Shown: positions 53,836 to 62,364, counted from the first letter of the stretch. The stretch: DNA of 64,000 nucleotides from Pseudomonas cavernae (GCF_003595175.1 NZ_CP032419.1:3472001-3536000), one strand, 5' to 3'. Numbers and translations: made by a program. Notes: a model not told the origin generated them from the letters alone.

Positions 53836-54957
53836 TCAGCGCTTGCGCAGAATCACGCTACCAATCGAGTAACCGGCGCCAAACGAGCTGAGCACGCCCA
53901 GCGCGCCGCTCGGCAAGTCGTCCTGGTGTTTGTGGAAGGCGATCACCGAACCGGCCGAGCTGGTGTTGGCGTAGGTGTCGAGGATCACCGGTGCCTCGCC
54001 CGGCTCGGCGTCGCGGCCGAGCAGCTTGCGGGCGATCAACAGGTTCATGTTGAGGTTGGCCTGGTGCAGCCAGAAGCGCTTGACGTCGCCGACGTTCAGC
54101 CGGTTCTCGGCCAGATGGGCGGCGATCAGCTCGGCGACCATCGGGCAGACATCTTTGAACACCTTGCGGCCTTCCTGCACGAACAGCTTGTCGCGGGCGC
54201 CGATGCCCTCTTCCGCCGCACGATTGAGGAAGCCGAAGTTGTTGCGGATGTTGTTGGAGAACTGGGTCAGCAGCTTGGTGCCGACCACGTCCCACTGATG
54301 CTGCGAGGTGGCCAGGTCGGCGCGCTCGACGATCACCGCTGTGGCGGCATCGCCGAAGATGAAGTGGCTGTCGCGGTCGCGGAAGTTCAGGTGGCCGGTG
54401 CAGATCTCCGGGTTGACCATCAGCACCGCGCGGGCCTGGCCGAGCTGCACGGCGTTGGCCGCGGCCTGCAGGCCGAAGGTCGCCGAGGAGCAGGCGACGT
54501 TCATGTCGTAGCCGAAGCCCTGGATGCCCAATGCGGCCTGCACTTCGATGGCCACCGCCGGGTAGGCGCGCTGCAAATTCGAGCAGGCGACTATCACCCC
54601 GTCGATGTCGGCGACGGTCTTGCCGGCGCGCTCGAGCGCCTGCTTGGCGGCGCCCACGGCCATCTCGCAGAGGATGCCCCACTCGTCGTTGGAGCGATCG
54701 GGAATGCGCGGTGTCATGCGCTGCGGGTCGAGGATGCCGGCCTTGTCGATCACGAAGCGGCTCTTGATGCCCGAAGCCTTTTCGATGAAGGCGGCGCTGG
54801 ATTCGGTCAGCGCTTCCAGCTCGCCGCGCTCGATGGCGGCGGCGTTGTCGGCGTTGAATTGACGGACATAGGCATTAAAGGACTCGACCAGCTCTTCATT
54901 GGAGATGCTATTTGCCGGGGTATAGAGGCCGGTACCACTGATGACGACGTTATGCAC
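53836..54957 (-). CDS. Beta-ketoacyl-ACP synthase III, FabH2-like, 373 aa
   Basis: Thiolase fold with catalytic C156 ([10 protein letters not shown]), H298 ([10 protein letters not shown]) and N331 (YANTSSAGS). At 373 residues it is longer than classic FabH (about 320) and has the insert of FabH2-type enzymes. In P. aeruginosa the similar PA3286 feeds octanoyl-CoA from beta-oxidation into fatty acid synthesis. The gene lies 200 bp upstream of the ECF sigma gene on the same strand and may be controlled by it. Substrate chain length cannot be read here. Confidence 0.9.
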   Translation of the reverse strand: MHNVVISGTGLYTPANSISNEELVESFNAYVRQFNADNAAAIERGELEALTESSAAFIEKASGIKSRFVIDKAGILDPQRMTPRIPDRSNDEWGILCEMAVGAAKQALERAGKTVADIDGVIVACSNLQRAYPAVAIEVQAALGIQGFGYDMNVACSSATFGLQAAANAVQLGQARAVLMVNPEICTGHLNFRDRDSHFIFGDAATAVIVERADLATSQHQWDVVGTKLLTQFSNNIRNNFGFLNRAAEEGIGARDKLFVQEGRKVFKDVCPMVAELIAAHLAENRLNVGDVKRFWLHQANLNMNLLIARKLLGRDAEPGEAPVILDTYANTSSAGSVIAFHKHQDDLPSGALGVLSSFGAGYSIGSVILRKR

Positions 54958-55104
54958 GGTCGTTCCTCTCGAGAGGTTATTGATCGGAATGGCGGCTATT
55001 GTGCCCCAAAAAGCAGGGAAATCCCCATACTTCCCGCTTGGTGTTCGTCAGTGCATCATCGTCGGCAGTTTTGCCCAAATCGCCCTATAGATGAGGAAAA
55101 CAGC

Positions 55105-56343
55105 ATGGGTAGCACAGTCCAGATCAGTGCCGCCGATGGCAGCGGCCAGTTCAGCGCCTACCTGGCTTTACCGGCCAGCGGTAAAGGCCCGGGGGTGGTC
55201 ATCGGTCAGGAGATTTTCGGCGTCAACGCCAGCATGCGCGCGGTGGCGGATTTGTATGCCGAGGAAGGCTACGTCGCCATCGTTCCCGACCTGTTCTGGC
55301 GTCTGCAGCCGGGTATCGAGCTGGGCTCTACGGAGAGCGACTTCCAGCAGGCCTTCGACCTGTTCCAGCGCTTCGACCCGGACAAGGGCATCGACGACAT
55401 CGCCGCCACCCTCACCGCCCTGCGCGCCCTGCCGCAGGTCGAGGCGCAGGTCGGAACCGGCTTCGTCGGCTTCTGCCTGGGCGGCAAGCTGGCCTACCTG
55501 ACCGCCGCGCGCACCGACGTGGCCTGTTCGGTGGGCTACTACGGCGTCGGCATCGAGCACAGCCTGGCCGAAGCCGCCAACATCCGCGGCCGCCTGCTGC
55601 TGCATCTCGCCGAACTCGACCAGTTCTGCCCGGCCGCTGCACGTCAAGCCATTCAGGCCGGCCTCGGCGGCCAACCGCAGATCGAGCTGTACAGTTACCC
55701 TGGCGTCGATCACGCCTTCGCTCGGGTCGGCGGTCTGCATTACGATAAGACCGCCGCCCTGCTCGCCCACGAACGCAGCATCGCCGCACTGCGCCGCGCA
55801 ATCGGCCCGCACTACGACCTGGCCGCGTTGTGGGAAGAACACACCCGCCAGGAATTCGCCAACCGCGACGTGCCGGCGACCATGACCACCATGGTCGATG
55901 AGCCCTACGTCAACCATATTCCGACCATGACCGGCGGCGTCGGCTACAAGAACCTGAGCCGCTTCTACCAGCACCATTTCGTCCACGGCAACCCACCGGA
56001 CACCCGCCTCACCCCGCTCTCGCGTACGGTCGGCGCGACCCAACTGGTGGACGAATTCCTCTTCAGCTTCACCCACACCACCGAGATCGACTGGATGCTG
56101 CCGGGCATCGCCCCCACCGGCAAACGGGTGGAAATCCCCATGGTCGGCGTGATCAAGTTCCGCGGGCCGAAGCTATGCCACGAGCACATCTATTGGGACC
56201 AGGCCAGCGTGCTGGTGCAGATCGGCCTGCTCGACCCGCAGCTGCTGCCGGTCGCCGGGGTAGAGACCGCGCGCAAACTGGTCGACGAGACGCTGCCGTC
56301 GAACACCCTGATGGCGCGCTGGAAGGACAGCGAAGGCAAGTAG
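55105..56343 (+). CDS. Dienelactone hydrolase fused to an NTF2/SnoaL-like domain, 412 aa
   Basis: N-terminal dienelactone hydrolase domain (1-230) with the triad C124 (GFCLGGK), D172 (LAELDQF) and H203 (GVDHAF), at nearly the numbering of the classic Pseudomonas enzyme, plus E38 in GQEIFGVN. The C-terminal 170 residues (YVNHIPTMTGGVGYKNLSRFYQHHFVHGNPPDT..., FSFTHTTEIDWMLPGIAPTGKRVEIPMVGVIKFRG) form a SnoaL/NTF2-like fold. The fusion may widen or localise the hydrolase. GATGAGGAAAACAGC precedes the start. Monocistronic, divergent from the FabH2 gene. Confidence 0.9.
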   Translation: MGSTVQISAADGSGQFSAYLALPASGKGPGVVIGQEIFGVNASMRAVADLYAEEGYVAIVPDLFWRLQPGIELGSTESDFQQAFDLFQRFDPDKGIDDIAATLTALRALPQVEAQVGTGFVGFCLGGKLAYLTAARTDVACSVGYYGVGIEHSLAEAANIRGRLLLHLAELDQFCPAAARQAIQAGLGGQPQIELYSYPGVDHAFARVGGLHYDKTAALLAHERSIAALRRAIGPHYDLAALWEEHTRQEFANRDVPATMTTMVDEPYVNHIPTMTGGVGYKNLSRFYQHHFVHGNPPDTRLTPLSRTVGATQLVDEFLFSFTHTTEIDWMLPGIAPTGKRVEIPMVGVIKFRGPKLCHEHIYWDQASVLVQIGLLDPQLLPVAGVETARKLVDETLPSNTLMARWKDSEGK

Positions 56344-56457
56344 CTGGCGCACACGCAGGGCCGCTCGCTTGCGGGCGCCCCTTCGGCGCCAAGCCATCCA
56401 CGAGCGCCCGTCTTCGGTATATCCTGCGCGCCTTTTTTCCCTCCCAGGACTCCGGCC

Positions 56458-56988
56458 ATGAAAGAGCAACTCGTCGAACTGATCAGCAAAATAAGCTCGG
56501 GCTGTATGGGCGCCGAGGAGATCGAGCAGATTGCCAGCGACGCGGCGCAGGCCTATGCCGACCCGCAGGCCTTCCTGCAGGCCAACCCGGACATCAATTA
56601 CGACGACAGCTTCCCGATCCCGCTCGGCGAGTGGGTAGTGGTCGGCAGCCTGCCGGATATCGTGCTGTTCCAGGCCGACAGCTACGACCAGCTGTTCGAA
56701 CAGATCGTCGCCTCGTTCGGCAAGGACGTGGCGTTCGTCCTCAAGCCCAAGGATCTGCGCAAGGTCGAGCCGCTCAAGGCGCTCAACCGCATCCAGGTGC
56801 AGATGAGCAGCCTGTATCCGGAAAAGGGCGGCTACGTGCTGGTGGATTTCAGCGAGCCGCTGGATGACGAACTGCAAATCGCGCTGGTCTACACCTGCGA
56901 CCTCGAGCGGGTCATGGCCCTGTGCGTGGAGATCGGCATCTACGCGGCGCCGGCCTATGAAAGCCTGCGCGCCGAATTGTCGGAGTAG
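56458..56988 (+). CDS. Conserved hypothetical acidic protein, 176 aa
   Basis: I do not recognise it. It is acidic and soluble, with no signal peptide (MKEQLVELISKISSGCMGAEEIEQIASDAAQAYADPQAFLQANP). The middle (SLPDIVLFQADSYDQLFEQIVASFGKDVAFVLKPKDLRK) and end (YVLVDFSEPLDDELQIALVYTCDLERVMALCVEIGIYAAPAYESL) suggest a single alpha/beta domain. The AGGACTCCGGCC before the ATG at 56458 supports the start. It may be a Pseudomonas-specific cytosolic protein. Confidence 0.75.
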   Translation: MKEQLVELISKISSGCMGAEEIEQIASDAAQAYADPQAFLQANPDINYDDSFPIPLGEWVVVGSLPDIVLFQADSYDQLFEQIVASFGKDVAFVLKPKDLRKVEPLKALNRIQVQMSSLYPEKGGYVLVDFSEPLDDELQIALVYTCDLERVMALCVEIGIYAAPAYESLRAELSE

Positions 56989-57094
56989 TCCAGATCTGCA
57001 GGGCGAGCACGCTACGCCGCGGCCCTCGCCCTTTGACCGCCCGCCCGATCATCGCCCAGACTCGTCGGGCATCGCCTCGCCACGGAGTCCCGCC

Positions 57095-57736
57095 ATGTTC
57101 GGCACCCACGATCTCGCCCTGTTCATCCTCTCCGCCCTGCTGCTGAACATGGCCCCGGGGCCGGACTCGCTGTTGATCATGACCCGCAGCGCCAGCCAGG
57201 GCTGGCGCGCCGGTTCGGCCGCGGCGCTGGGTATCGGCGCCGGCACCTGCGTGCACATCCTCGCCGCCGCCCTCGGCCTTTCCGCCCTGCTCGCCACCTC
57301 GGCCACCGCCTTCACCCTGGTCAAGCTGATCGGCGCCGCCTATCTGATCTACATCGGCCTGCGCATGCTGCTGGCGCAACGCCCGAACTCAGCGCCGAAC
57401 AAAAACCCATCGGCGCTCGAGGCGCTGCCCTACCGGCGCATCTTCCTCCAGGGTTTTCTCACCAATGTGCTGAATCCCAAGGTGGCGCTGTTCTTCCTCG
57501 CCTTCGTGCCGCAGTTCATCGCTCCCGAGGCCGAGCACAAGGCCCTGGCCTTCGTCCTGCTGGGGCTGATCTTCAACCTCAGCAGCCTGCTCTGGTGTCA
57601 TTTCCTGGCATTCTTCACCGCCTACGCCCGCAGCAAATTGCGTGTCAGCCGTTCCGCTAAGCTCTGGTTGACGCGCCTGATCGGTGGGCTGTTCGCCGCG
57701 CTCGGCGTCAAGCTGGCGCTGGCCGAACACGCCTGA
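57095..57736 (+). CDS. LysE/RhtB-family exporter, 213 aa
   Basis: Six-helix exporter: LNMAPGPDSLLIMTRSASQGWRAGSAAALGIGAG, VKLIGAAYLIYIGLRMLL, FLTNVLNPKVALFFLAFVPQFI. Start at 57095 (MFGTHDLALFIL) follows ACGGAGTCCCGCC. It lies 23 bp upstream of a second LysE-type gene in the same direction, suggesting a two-gene unit from duplication. Substrate unknown, likely amino acids. Confidence 0.92.
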   Translation: MFGTHDLALFILSALLLNMAPGPDSLLIMTRSASQGWRAGSAAALGIGAGTCVHILAAALGLSALLATSATAFTLVKLIGAAYLIYIGLRMLLAQRPNSAPNKNPSALEALPYRRIFLQGFLTNVLNPKVALFFLAFVPQFIAPEAEHKALAFVLLGLIFNLSSLLWCHFLAFFTAYARSKLRVSRSAKLWLTRLIGGLFAALGVKLALAEHA

Positions 57737-57758
57737 TACTTCGGAGAAAACCACACCC

Positions 57759-58370
57759 ATGGCCCTGCACATCTGGCTGCTCTACCTCACCGCCGTCATC
57801 GGCCTGTCGCTGACGCCCGGCCCCAACGGTTTGCTCGCCCTCACCCATGGCGCGCTGTACGGCCACCGCCGGGCGCTGTGGACGGTGGCCGGCGGCGTGC
57901 TCGGCTTCGTCGTGTTGATGGCCTTGTCGATGTTCGGCATCGGCGCCCTGCTGCAGGCCTCGGCCGATGCCCTGACGCTGCTGAAATGGGCCGGAGGCGC
58001 CTACCTGATCTGGCTCGGCATCCAACTCTGGCGCGCCCCGGCGCTACATCTCAGCGCCCCGGCCCAGGCCGCGCGCAAGTCCGCCCCGGCGATGCTCCGG
58101 CAGGGCCTGCTGTCGGCCGTGTCCAACCCCAAGGTGATCCTCTTCTACGGCGCCTTCCTGCCGCAGTTCCTCGACCCGCAGCGCGACCTCTGGCTGCAGT
58201 TCGCGGTCATGGCGCTGACCTTCGCGGTGACCGAAGGCTGCACCGAATACCTGTTGGCGCGCCTCGCCCACCGCGTCCGCCCCTGGCTGCAACGCAGCGG
58301 CAAGGCCTTCAACCGCTGCTGCGGCGGGCTGTTCGGCCTGATGGGCGCGGCCTTGCCGCTGACCCGCTGA
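57759..58370 (+). CDS. LysE/RhtB-family exporter, second copy, 203 aa
   Basis: MALHIWLLYLTAVIGLSLTPGPNGLLALTHGALYGHRRALWTVAGGVLGF, LLKWAGGAYLIWLGIQLW, LSAVSNPKVILFYGAFLPQFLDP. Same family as the preceding gene but clearly diverged, with TPGPNGLLALT in place of APGPDSLLIMT and a longer basic C-terminal segment. TCGGAGAAAACC lies upstream. Probably co-transcribed with the gene before it. Confidence 0.92.
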   Translation: MALHIWLLYLTAVIGLSLTPGPNGLLALTHGALYGHRRALWTVAGGVLGFVVLMALSMFGIGALLQASADALTLLKWAGGAYLIWLGIQLWRAPALHLSAPAQAARKSAPAMLRQGLLSAVSNPKVILFYGAFLPQFLDPQRDLWLQFAVMALTFAVTEGCTEYLLARLAHRVRPWLQRSGKAFNRCCGGLFGLMGAALPLTR

Positions 58371-58390
58371 GCACGGTTCGACCGCCCCGC

Positions 58391-58422
58391 CGATGGGTAT
58401 CACTGCGCTCAACCCATCCTAT
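58391..58422. repeat. Half of a GTAGGATGGGTTGAGC palindrome
   Basis: CGATGGGTATCACTGCGCTCAACCCATCCTAT, one arm only of the family at 49776 and 59888. Confidence 0.6.
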
Positions 58423-58440
58423 GAGTAGACAGCCAAACCT

Positions 58441-58778
58441 TCAGGGTGAGGTCGGCTGCGGCTTTACCAGCGGCGTCTGGCCGTCCGAGAACAGCCAGGC
58501 ACCAGGCTCGCCGGTTGCGTCTGGCTGGCGTTGCGGGTGATGCGGTGCAACTGGCCGGGCGCCTCGTACCAGGCATCGCCCGCCTTGAAGCGCTGCACCG
58601 CGCCGCCGTCGAGCGCGGACTCGACTGCGCCGCTGGCCACCACCACGAACACCGGCCCCGGATGGCTGTGCGGCCGCGACTCGGCGCCGGGGGCGAAGTC
58701 GACGCGCAACGCCTTGGCCTGCGCACTCGCGATGGCCGGCAGCTTCGCCGCGGCCAGCGGCGTGACCTCCGCGTCGCC
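58441..58778 (-). pseudogene. Cupin-domain protein remnant with frameshift
   Basis: Minus strand EVTPLAAAKLPAIASAQAKAL, RVDFAPGAESRPHSHPG, PVFVVVASGAVESALDGGAV, QRFKAGDAWYEAPGQLHRI and TRNASQTQPASLV form a clear cupin with the PHSHPG metal motif. At about 58500 the frame shifts; the continuation AWLFSDGQTPLVKPQP and stop lie in another frame. No start codon or signal peptide fits upstream, where sequence belongs to a different remnant. Non-functional as read. Confidence 0.65.
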
Positions 58779-58793
58779 GGCGCCACCGCGGGC

Positions 58794-58934
58794 CAACGCG
58801 CGGCACTGGCCTGGGCCGAGGCGCTGACTCTGGTGGCCGAAAAGCACGCGCCGGAACCGCACGCACCGCGCCTGGCGCGGGCGCGGATGAAGGAGGACGG
58901 GGCGTTCGACACGATCCTGGCCACGTACCGCTGA
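58794..58934 (+). pseudogene. Mixed gene fragments (AhpD-like start, binding-protein-like end)
   Basis: Plus strand RAALAWAEALTLVAEKHAPE resembles the segment after the active site of AhpD/carboxymuconolactone decarboxylase proteins. It is followed by LARARMKEDGAFDTILATYR and a stop, which resembles the C-terminal end of an amino acid ABC binding protein. Neither has the body of its family. The two pieces look joined by a deletion. The assignment is tentative. Confidence 0.4.
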
Positions 58935-58974
58935 GCGTCGCGCGCTCAAGCAGAGCGACAGCGCGAGCAGAGCG

Positions 58975-59187
58975 TTAACGGCGCCGCAGCGGCTCGAGCA
59001 ACGCGTTGAGGCCGTTGTGGTCGATCTCATGCATCAGCGCCAGCAGCCGGCCGAGCTCGCCCTTGGGGAAGCCTTGGCGGGCGAACCAGCCGAGGTAATT
59101 GCCGGGCAGATCGGCGATAACGCGGCCCTGGTACTTGCCGAAGGGCATGGTGCGGGTGATCAGGAGTTGCAGGTCTTCGGGGTTCAC
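58975..59187 (-). CDS. DUF3820 family protein, 70 aa
   Basis: The whole protein is one DUF3820 domain: MPFGKYQGRVIADLPGNYLGWFARQGFPKGELGRLLALMHEIDHNGL. The family includes a quorum-sensing-regulated virulence factor of P. aeruginosa, but the activity is unknown. The start is a GTG at 59187 (NPEDLQLLITRT follows). Cytosolic. Monocistronic. Confidence 0.85.
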   Translation of the reverse strand: MNPEDLQLLITRTMPFGKYQGRVIADLPGNYLGWFARQGFPKGELGRLLALMHEIDHNGLNALLEPLRRR

Positions 59188-59285
59188 GGAACGTCTCGCC
59201 GGAAGGGAATGGATGGCGGCCGCATGGTGCCATGCGGGTTAACGCAGCGCTGGGGAAAATACCCGCCACGCCGCGATACGCGGGC

Positions 59286-59711
59286 TCAGGGCTGGTCCGG
59301 GCGGATGGCGAAGCCTTCCTTGTTCTCGCTGACGATGCGGAAGCGGTAACTCTCCCCCGCCGCCACCTGCACCGCCCGCTCACGCCGCAGACGGCCCTTG
59401 CCGCACAGCGTTTCGTCCTGCTCGTCCGCGGCGATGCCCACCACCCGTGCGCCCGCCGGCACCTGAAAGGTCGCCACCTCACCCACGCCGATGCGTGCAG
59501 CCACCTGACGATCCACCAGCACCGCCACATAGCAACCGCCGCCGAGCATGCCGAGATCACGGTTCACCACGATCTGCCCGCTGCCATCCACGGGTTGCTG
59601 GTAGGCCAGCAGGCGGTCGCCGGGCACCGCCTTCACCTGCTCGAGATCGGCGCGGTAGGACGAACAGCCGGCCAGCAACAACAGCGGCAGAACAGCAAGA
59701 ATCGAACGCAT
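59286..59711 (-). CDS. Lipoprotein, 141 aa
   Basis: AAGGAGGGCTCC precedes ATG 59711. Lipoprotein signal MRSILAVLPLLLLAGC (lipobox LAGC). The mature part is beta-rich: VKAVPGDRLLAYQQPVDGSGQIVVNRDLGMLGGGCYVAVLVDRQVAARIGVGEVATFQVPAGARVVGI, then DETLCGKGRLRRE. It resembles DUF2846-like lipoproteins whose middle binds small ligands, but that is uncertain. Two Cys (GGGCY and TLCGKG) could pair. Probably outer-membrane anchored. Confidence 0.75.
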   Translation of the reverse strand: MRSILAVLPLLLLAGCSSYRADLEQVKAVPGDRLLAYQQPVDGSGQIVVNRDLGMLGGGCYVAVLVDRQVAARIGVGEVATFQVPAGARVVGIAADEQDETLCGKGRLRRERAVQVAAGESYRFRIVSENKEGFAIRPDQP

Positions 59712-59887
59712 GGAGCCCTCCTTGGGCAGGTGACGGAGCCGCTTCAGTATTGGCCGTACTGGGTAGCCGCTCAAGCAAGTTCTTATCGACCGATCTGGCC
59801 GAAGCGGCGAAGCGATTCTGGTGAGGCGATGAACGCGACTGCCACTGAGGTTTGCCTGCTCGCGGCTTGATAGACAACAGCGGATTC

Positions 59888-59974
59888 GTAGGTTGGGTGG
59901 AGCGCAGCGATACCCAACGAGGTTTCGATAGCGCGGCGTTGGGTATCGTCGCTTCGCTCCTCACCCCAACCTAC
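59888..59974. repeat. GTAGGTTGGG palindrome
   Basis: GTAGGTTGGGTGGAGCGCAGCGATACCCAAC...GTTGGGTATCGTCGCTTCGCTCC...CCCCAACCTAC, a long hairpin of the family at 49776. It sits in the 482-bp gap 59712-60193, which otherwise shows only another palindrome at 60017 and no gene. Confidence 0.75.
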
Positions 59975-60016
59975 GGGGCCAAAGTTACAGGCAGATGCGG
60001 AGCGTCTGGGGCGGTA

Positions 60017-60041
60017 TTCTCACGCGGCTCGTGGGAACGAT
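60017..60041. repeat. REP-type palindrome
   Basis: TTCTCACGCGGCTCGTGGGAACGAT, a decayed CCCACGC/GCGTGGG family member. Confidence 0.4.
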
Positions 60042-60193
60042 CGAGCCAGCGGCCGGCCGAGTTCGTCCTCTGCACGGGCGAACCTGACCAGGCAAGGAAT
60101 GCCTACACCTCAAACAGACCTATCTGAGCGCCCGCGGCCAACCTGTGCTATGGCAGTTGGACATTCCAACTCCAAGCACAGGAGGACCAGACC

Positions 60194-60943
60194 ATGCCGC
60201 AGGCGGTGCTGCTCGATATCAGTGGCGTGCTCTACGAGGACGACCAGCCCCTGCCGGGGGCGGTCGAGGCGGTGCGGGCGTTGCAGGCCAAGGGTTGCCC
60301 CTTGCGTCTGGTCACCAACACCTCCCGCCTCGGCAAGGCGGCCATCCACCGGCAGCTGACCGGCATGGGCTTCGCCGTGCAACCTGAGCAGATCTTCAGC
60401 GCGCCGCAGGCCGTGCTTCGCCACGTGCGGGAACACGGCTTGCGGCCCTATTGCCTGATCCATCCGAACCTCGAAGAAGAGTTCGCCGACCTGCTCGATC
60501 CGCCGGCCCCCGATGCGGTAGTGCTCGGCGACGCCGAGATGCGTTTCGACTACGCCCACCTCGACCGCGCCTTCCAGTTGCTGATCGCGGGCGCGCCGCT
60601 GATCTGCATGGGCGACAACCGCTACTTCCGCAGCCACGGCGCCCTGCATCTGGACGCCGGCCCCTTCGTCCGGGCGTTGGAATACGCGGCGGGCAGCATC
60701 GCCTTAGTGCTCGGCAAACCGGCCGCGGGGTTCTTCGCCAGCGCGCTGGCCGACCTCGGAGTCAGCGCCGAGCAAGCGCTGATGATCGGCGACGACGTGG
60801 CGGCGGATATCCAGGGCGCGCTGGCGGCCGGCCTGCACGCCTGCCTGGTGCAGACCGGCAAGTACCGCCCCGGCGATGAACTGAAGGCGCCGACGGCCGG
60901 GCTGGCGAGCGATCTGGCCGAGGCGGTGGTGCGCTACTGCTGA
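60194..60943 (+). CDS. LHPP-like HAD phosphatase (TIGR01458 type), 249 aa
   Basis: HAD-IIA fold with nucleophile D8 and S10 in LLDISGVLYE, then LVTNTSRLGKAAIHRQLTGMGF, ALEYAAG, VLGKPAAGFFASALADLGV and IGDDVAADIQGALAAGLHACLVQTGKYRPGDE. This order and the DIS motif instead of DxD match human LHPP, a phospholysine/phosphohistidine/pyrophosphate phosphatase, far better than NagD or PgP. AGGAGGACCAGACC precedes the start. Bacterial members are little studied; protein histidine or diphosphate hydrolysis is possible. Confidence 0.88.
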   Translation: MPQAVLLDISGVLYEDDQPLPGAVEAVRALQAKGCPLRLVTNTSRLGKAAIHRQLTGMGFAVQPEQIFSAPQAVLRHVREHGLRPYCLIHPNLEEEFADLLDPPAPDAVVLGDAEMRFDYAHLDRAFQLLIAGAPLICMGDNRYFRSHGALHLDAGPFVRALEYAAGSIALVLGKPAAGFFASALADLGVSAEQALMIGDDVAADIQGALAAGLHACLVQTGKYRPGDELKAPTAGLASDLAEAVVRYC

Positions 60944-61102
60944 GCAAGCTAGGGTGGACTCGCGCAGCAGTACGCCGACGGAGTCTGGATCAGGCTCAGC
61001 GGCGAACTGTTCGCTGGCGCTCCTGAGCCCGCCCTAGGTGCTTCATCCCAGCCCCACTACCAGGACACAGCCAACATACTGCAACCGCAGCAGCGCGTTG
61101 GC

Positions 61103-61130
61103 GCCCCTCTCCCATTTATGGGAGAGGGGC
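61103..61130. repeat. CCCCTCTCCC palindrome
   Basis: GCCCCTCTCCCATTTATGGGAGAGGGGC, a perfect hairpin with 11-bp arms. The trailing GGGGGAGAGG extends it. Confidence 0.65.
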
Positions 61131-61178
61131 TGGGGGAGAGGGTAAAGGCCGGCCAAAACGCCAACCTGTGCGGTCACC

Positions 61179-61616
61179 TCAGCCGCGAATCCGCGCCACC
61201 AACCGCGCCTGCAACTTCTCCAACTCGGCCACGTCGGCCTTGTTGGCCGCATGCATGCCCAGCCCCTGCCCCGCATAGCGCGGCACGATGTGCATATGAA
61301 TGTGGAACACCGTCTGCCCGGCCGGCGCACCGTTGAACTGCGCCACCTGCACGCCCTCCGGCTGCAACTCATCCACCAGCACGCGGGTGAGCTTCTGCAC
61401 CGCCAGCATCATCTTGCACAGGTTGTCCGGGTCGATATCCAGCATGTTGCGCGCCGCCGCGCGCTTGGGGACCACCAGCGTGTGACCGTAGGACTGCGGA
61501 AACAAGTCGAGAAAGGCGAGCACATCGTCGTCCTCGTAAAGTTTGAAGCAAGGTGCGTCGCCTTTGATGATCAGGGCGAAGATGTTCTGCGGGTCGTAGG
61601 TGCCGTGCAGGCTCAT
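61179..61616 (-). CDS. HIT-family protein, 145 aa
   Basis: Histidine-triad domain: FALIIKGDAPCFKLYEDDDVLAFLDLFPQSYGHTLVVPKR and the motif HIHMHIVPR with the catalytic central His. The 145-residue length fits the Hint branch rather than Fhit or GalT. HIT proteins hydrolyse nucleotidyl-phosphoramidates. GGAAGACCACC lies before the start at 61616. Monocistronic. Confidence 0.94.
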   Translation of the reverse strand: MSLHGTYDPQNIFALIIKGDAPCFKLYEDDDVLAFLDLFPQSYGHTLVVPKRAAARNMLDIDPDNLCKMMLAVQKLTRVLVDELQPEGVQVAQFNGAPAGQTVFHIHMHIVPRYAGQGLGMHAANKADVAELEKLQARLVARIRG

Positions 61617-61812
61617 GGTGGTCTTCCGCTGCTAGGGGTCAGAGGCCGCCAACCATACCGGCTTCGCGCCTGCGAGAAAACGCCCCTTTGCCTCGGCTTG
61701 CCCCTGAAATCGCGCTGGCTCATGCAGCTTCCCAGGACGTGCCGACGCCGCCCCTTCCCGTCCCGAGGTGCGGTCGGTATCTTCAGCCTCCGCGCCACCG
61801 GAATTCCGCACC

Positions 61813-62364
61813 ATGTACCGACTGCTAACCCTTGCCCTGCTGATCTCGCTCTCGCTCGCCGCCCAGGCGCAAGTGGAGGTCACGGCCGTACAGCACGCGC
61901 GCATCGGCCAGGTGCTGGCGGTCAAGGTTTCCGAGGACATCGCCCCCGGCGACTACGAAGCGCTGATCAAGGGTCTGCGCACCCATCCCGGCAAGTTCGC
62001 CCGCAAGATCCTCCTGCTCGACAGCATCGGCGGCAGCGTTGCCGAAGCGGTGCGCATGGGCCGCGTGCTGCGTGAGTTCGGCTTCGACGCCCTAGTGCCG
62101 CGGGATGGCATCTGCCAGGGCAGCTGCATCTACCTGCTCGCCGCCGGCAACCAGAAGCTCGTGCGCGGCCCCGTGGGCCTGCACCGTCCCTACTATCCCG
62201 GCGGCGACTCGGCGCGCGATCTTTCGCCCAGCGCTGGCAATCCGCTCCACTATCTGCGCGACATGGGCGTGGCGCCGAGCCTCGCCCAGGACATGCAACA
62301 GATCGCCCCACAGCGCATGCGCGAACTCTCTAAGGACGACCTGACGCGCTACCGCCTCAACTGA
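61813..62364 (+). CDS. Periplasmic ClpP/crotonase-like fold protein, 183 aa
   Basis: Signal peptide MYRLLTLALLISLSLAAQA, then a fold resembling ClpP-type serine hydrolases: ARKILLLDSIGGSVAEAVRMGRVLREFGFDALVPRDGICQGSCIYLLAAGNQKLVRGPVGLHRPYY. The GGS and QGSCIYLLAAG segments correspond to the oxyanion and nucleophile strands (Ser in SC). COG3904-type proteins share this pattern. Proteolytic activity is not shown. A GTAAACA-free 3' region with GTGGAAAAC hairpin follows. Confidence 0.78.
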   Translation: MYRLLTLALLISLSLAAQAQVEVTAVQHARIGQVLAVKVSEDIAPGDYEALIKGLRTHPGKFARKILLLDSIGGSVAEAVRMGRVLREFGFDALVPRDGICQGSCIYLLAAGNQKLVRGPVGLHRPYYPGGDSARDLSPSAGNPLHYLRDMGVAPSLAQDMQQIAPQRMRELSKDDLTRYRLN

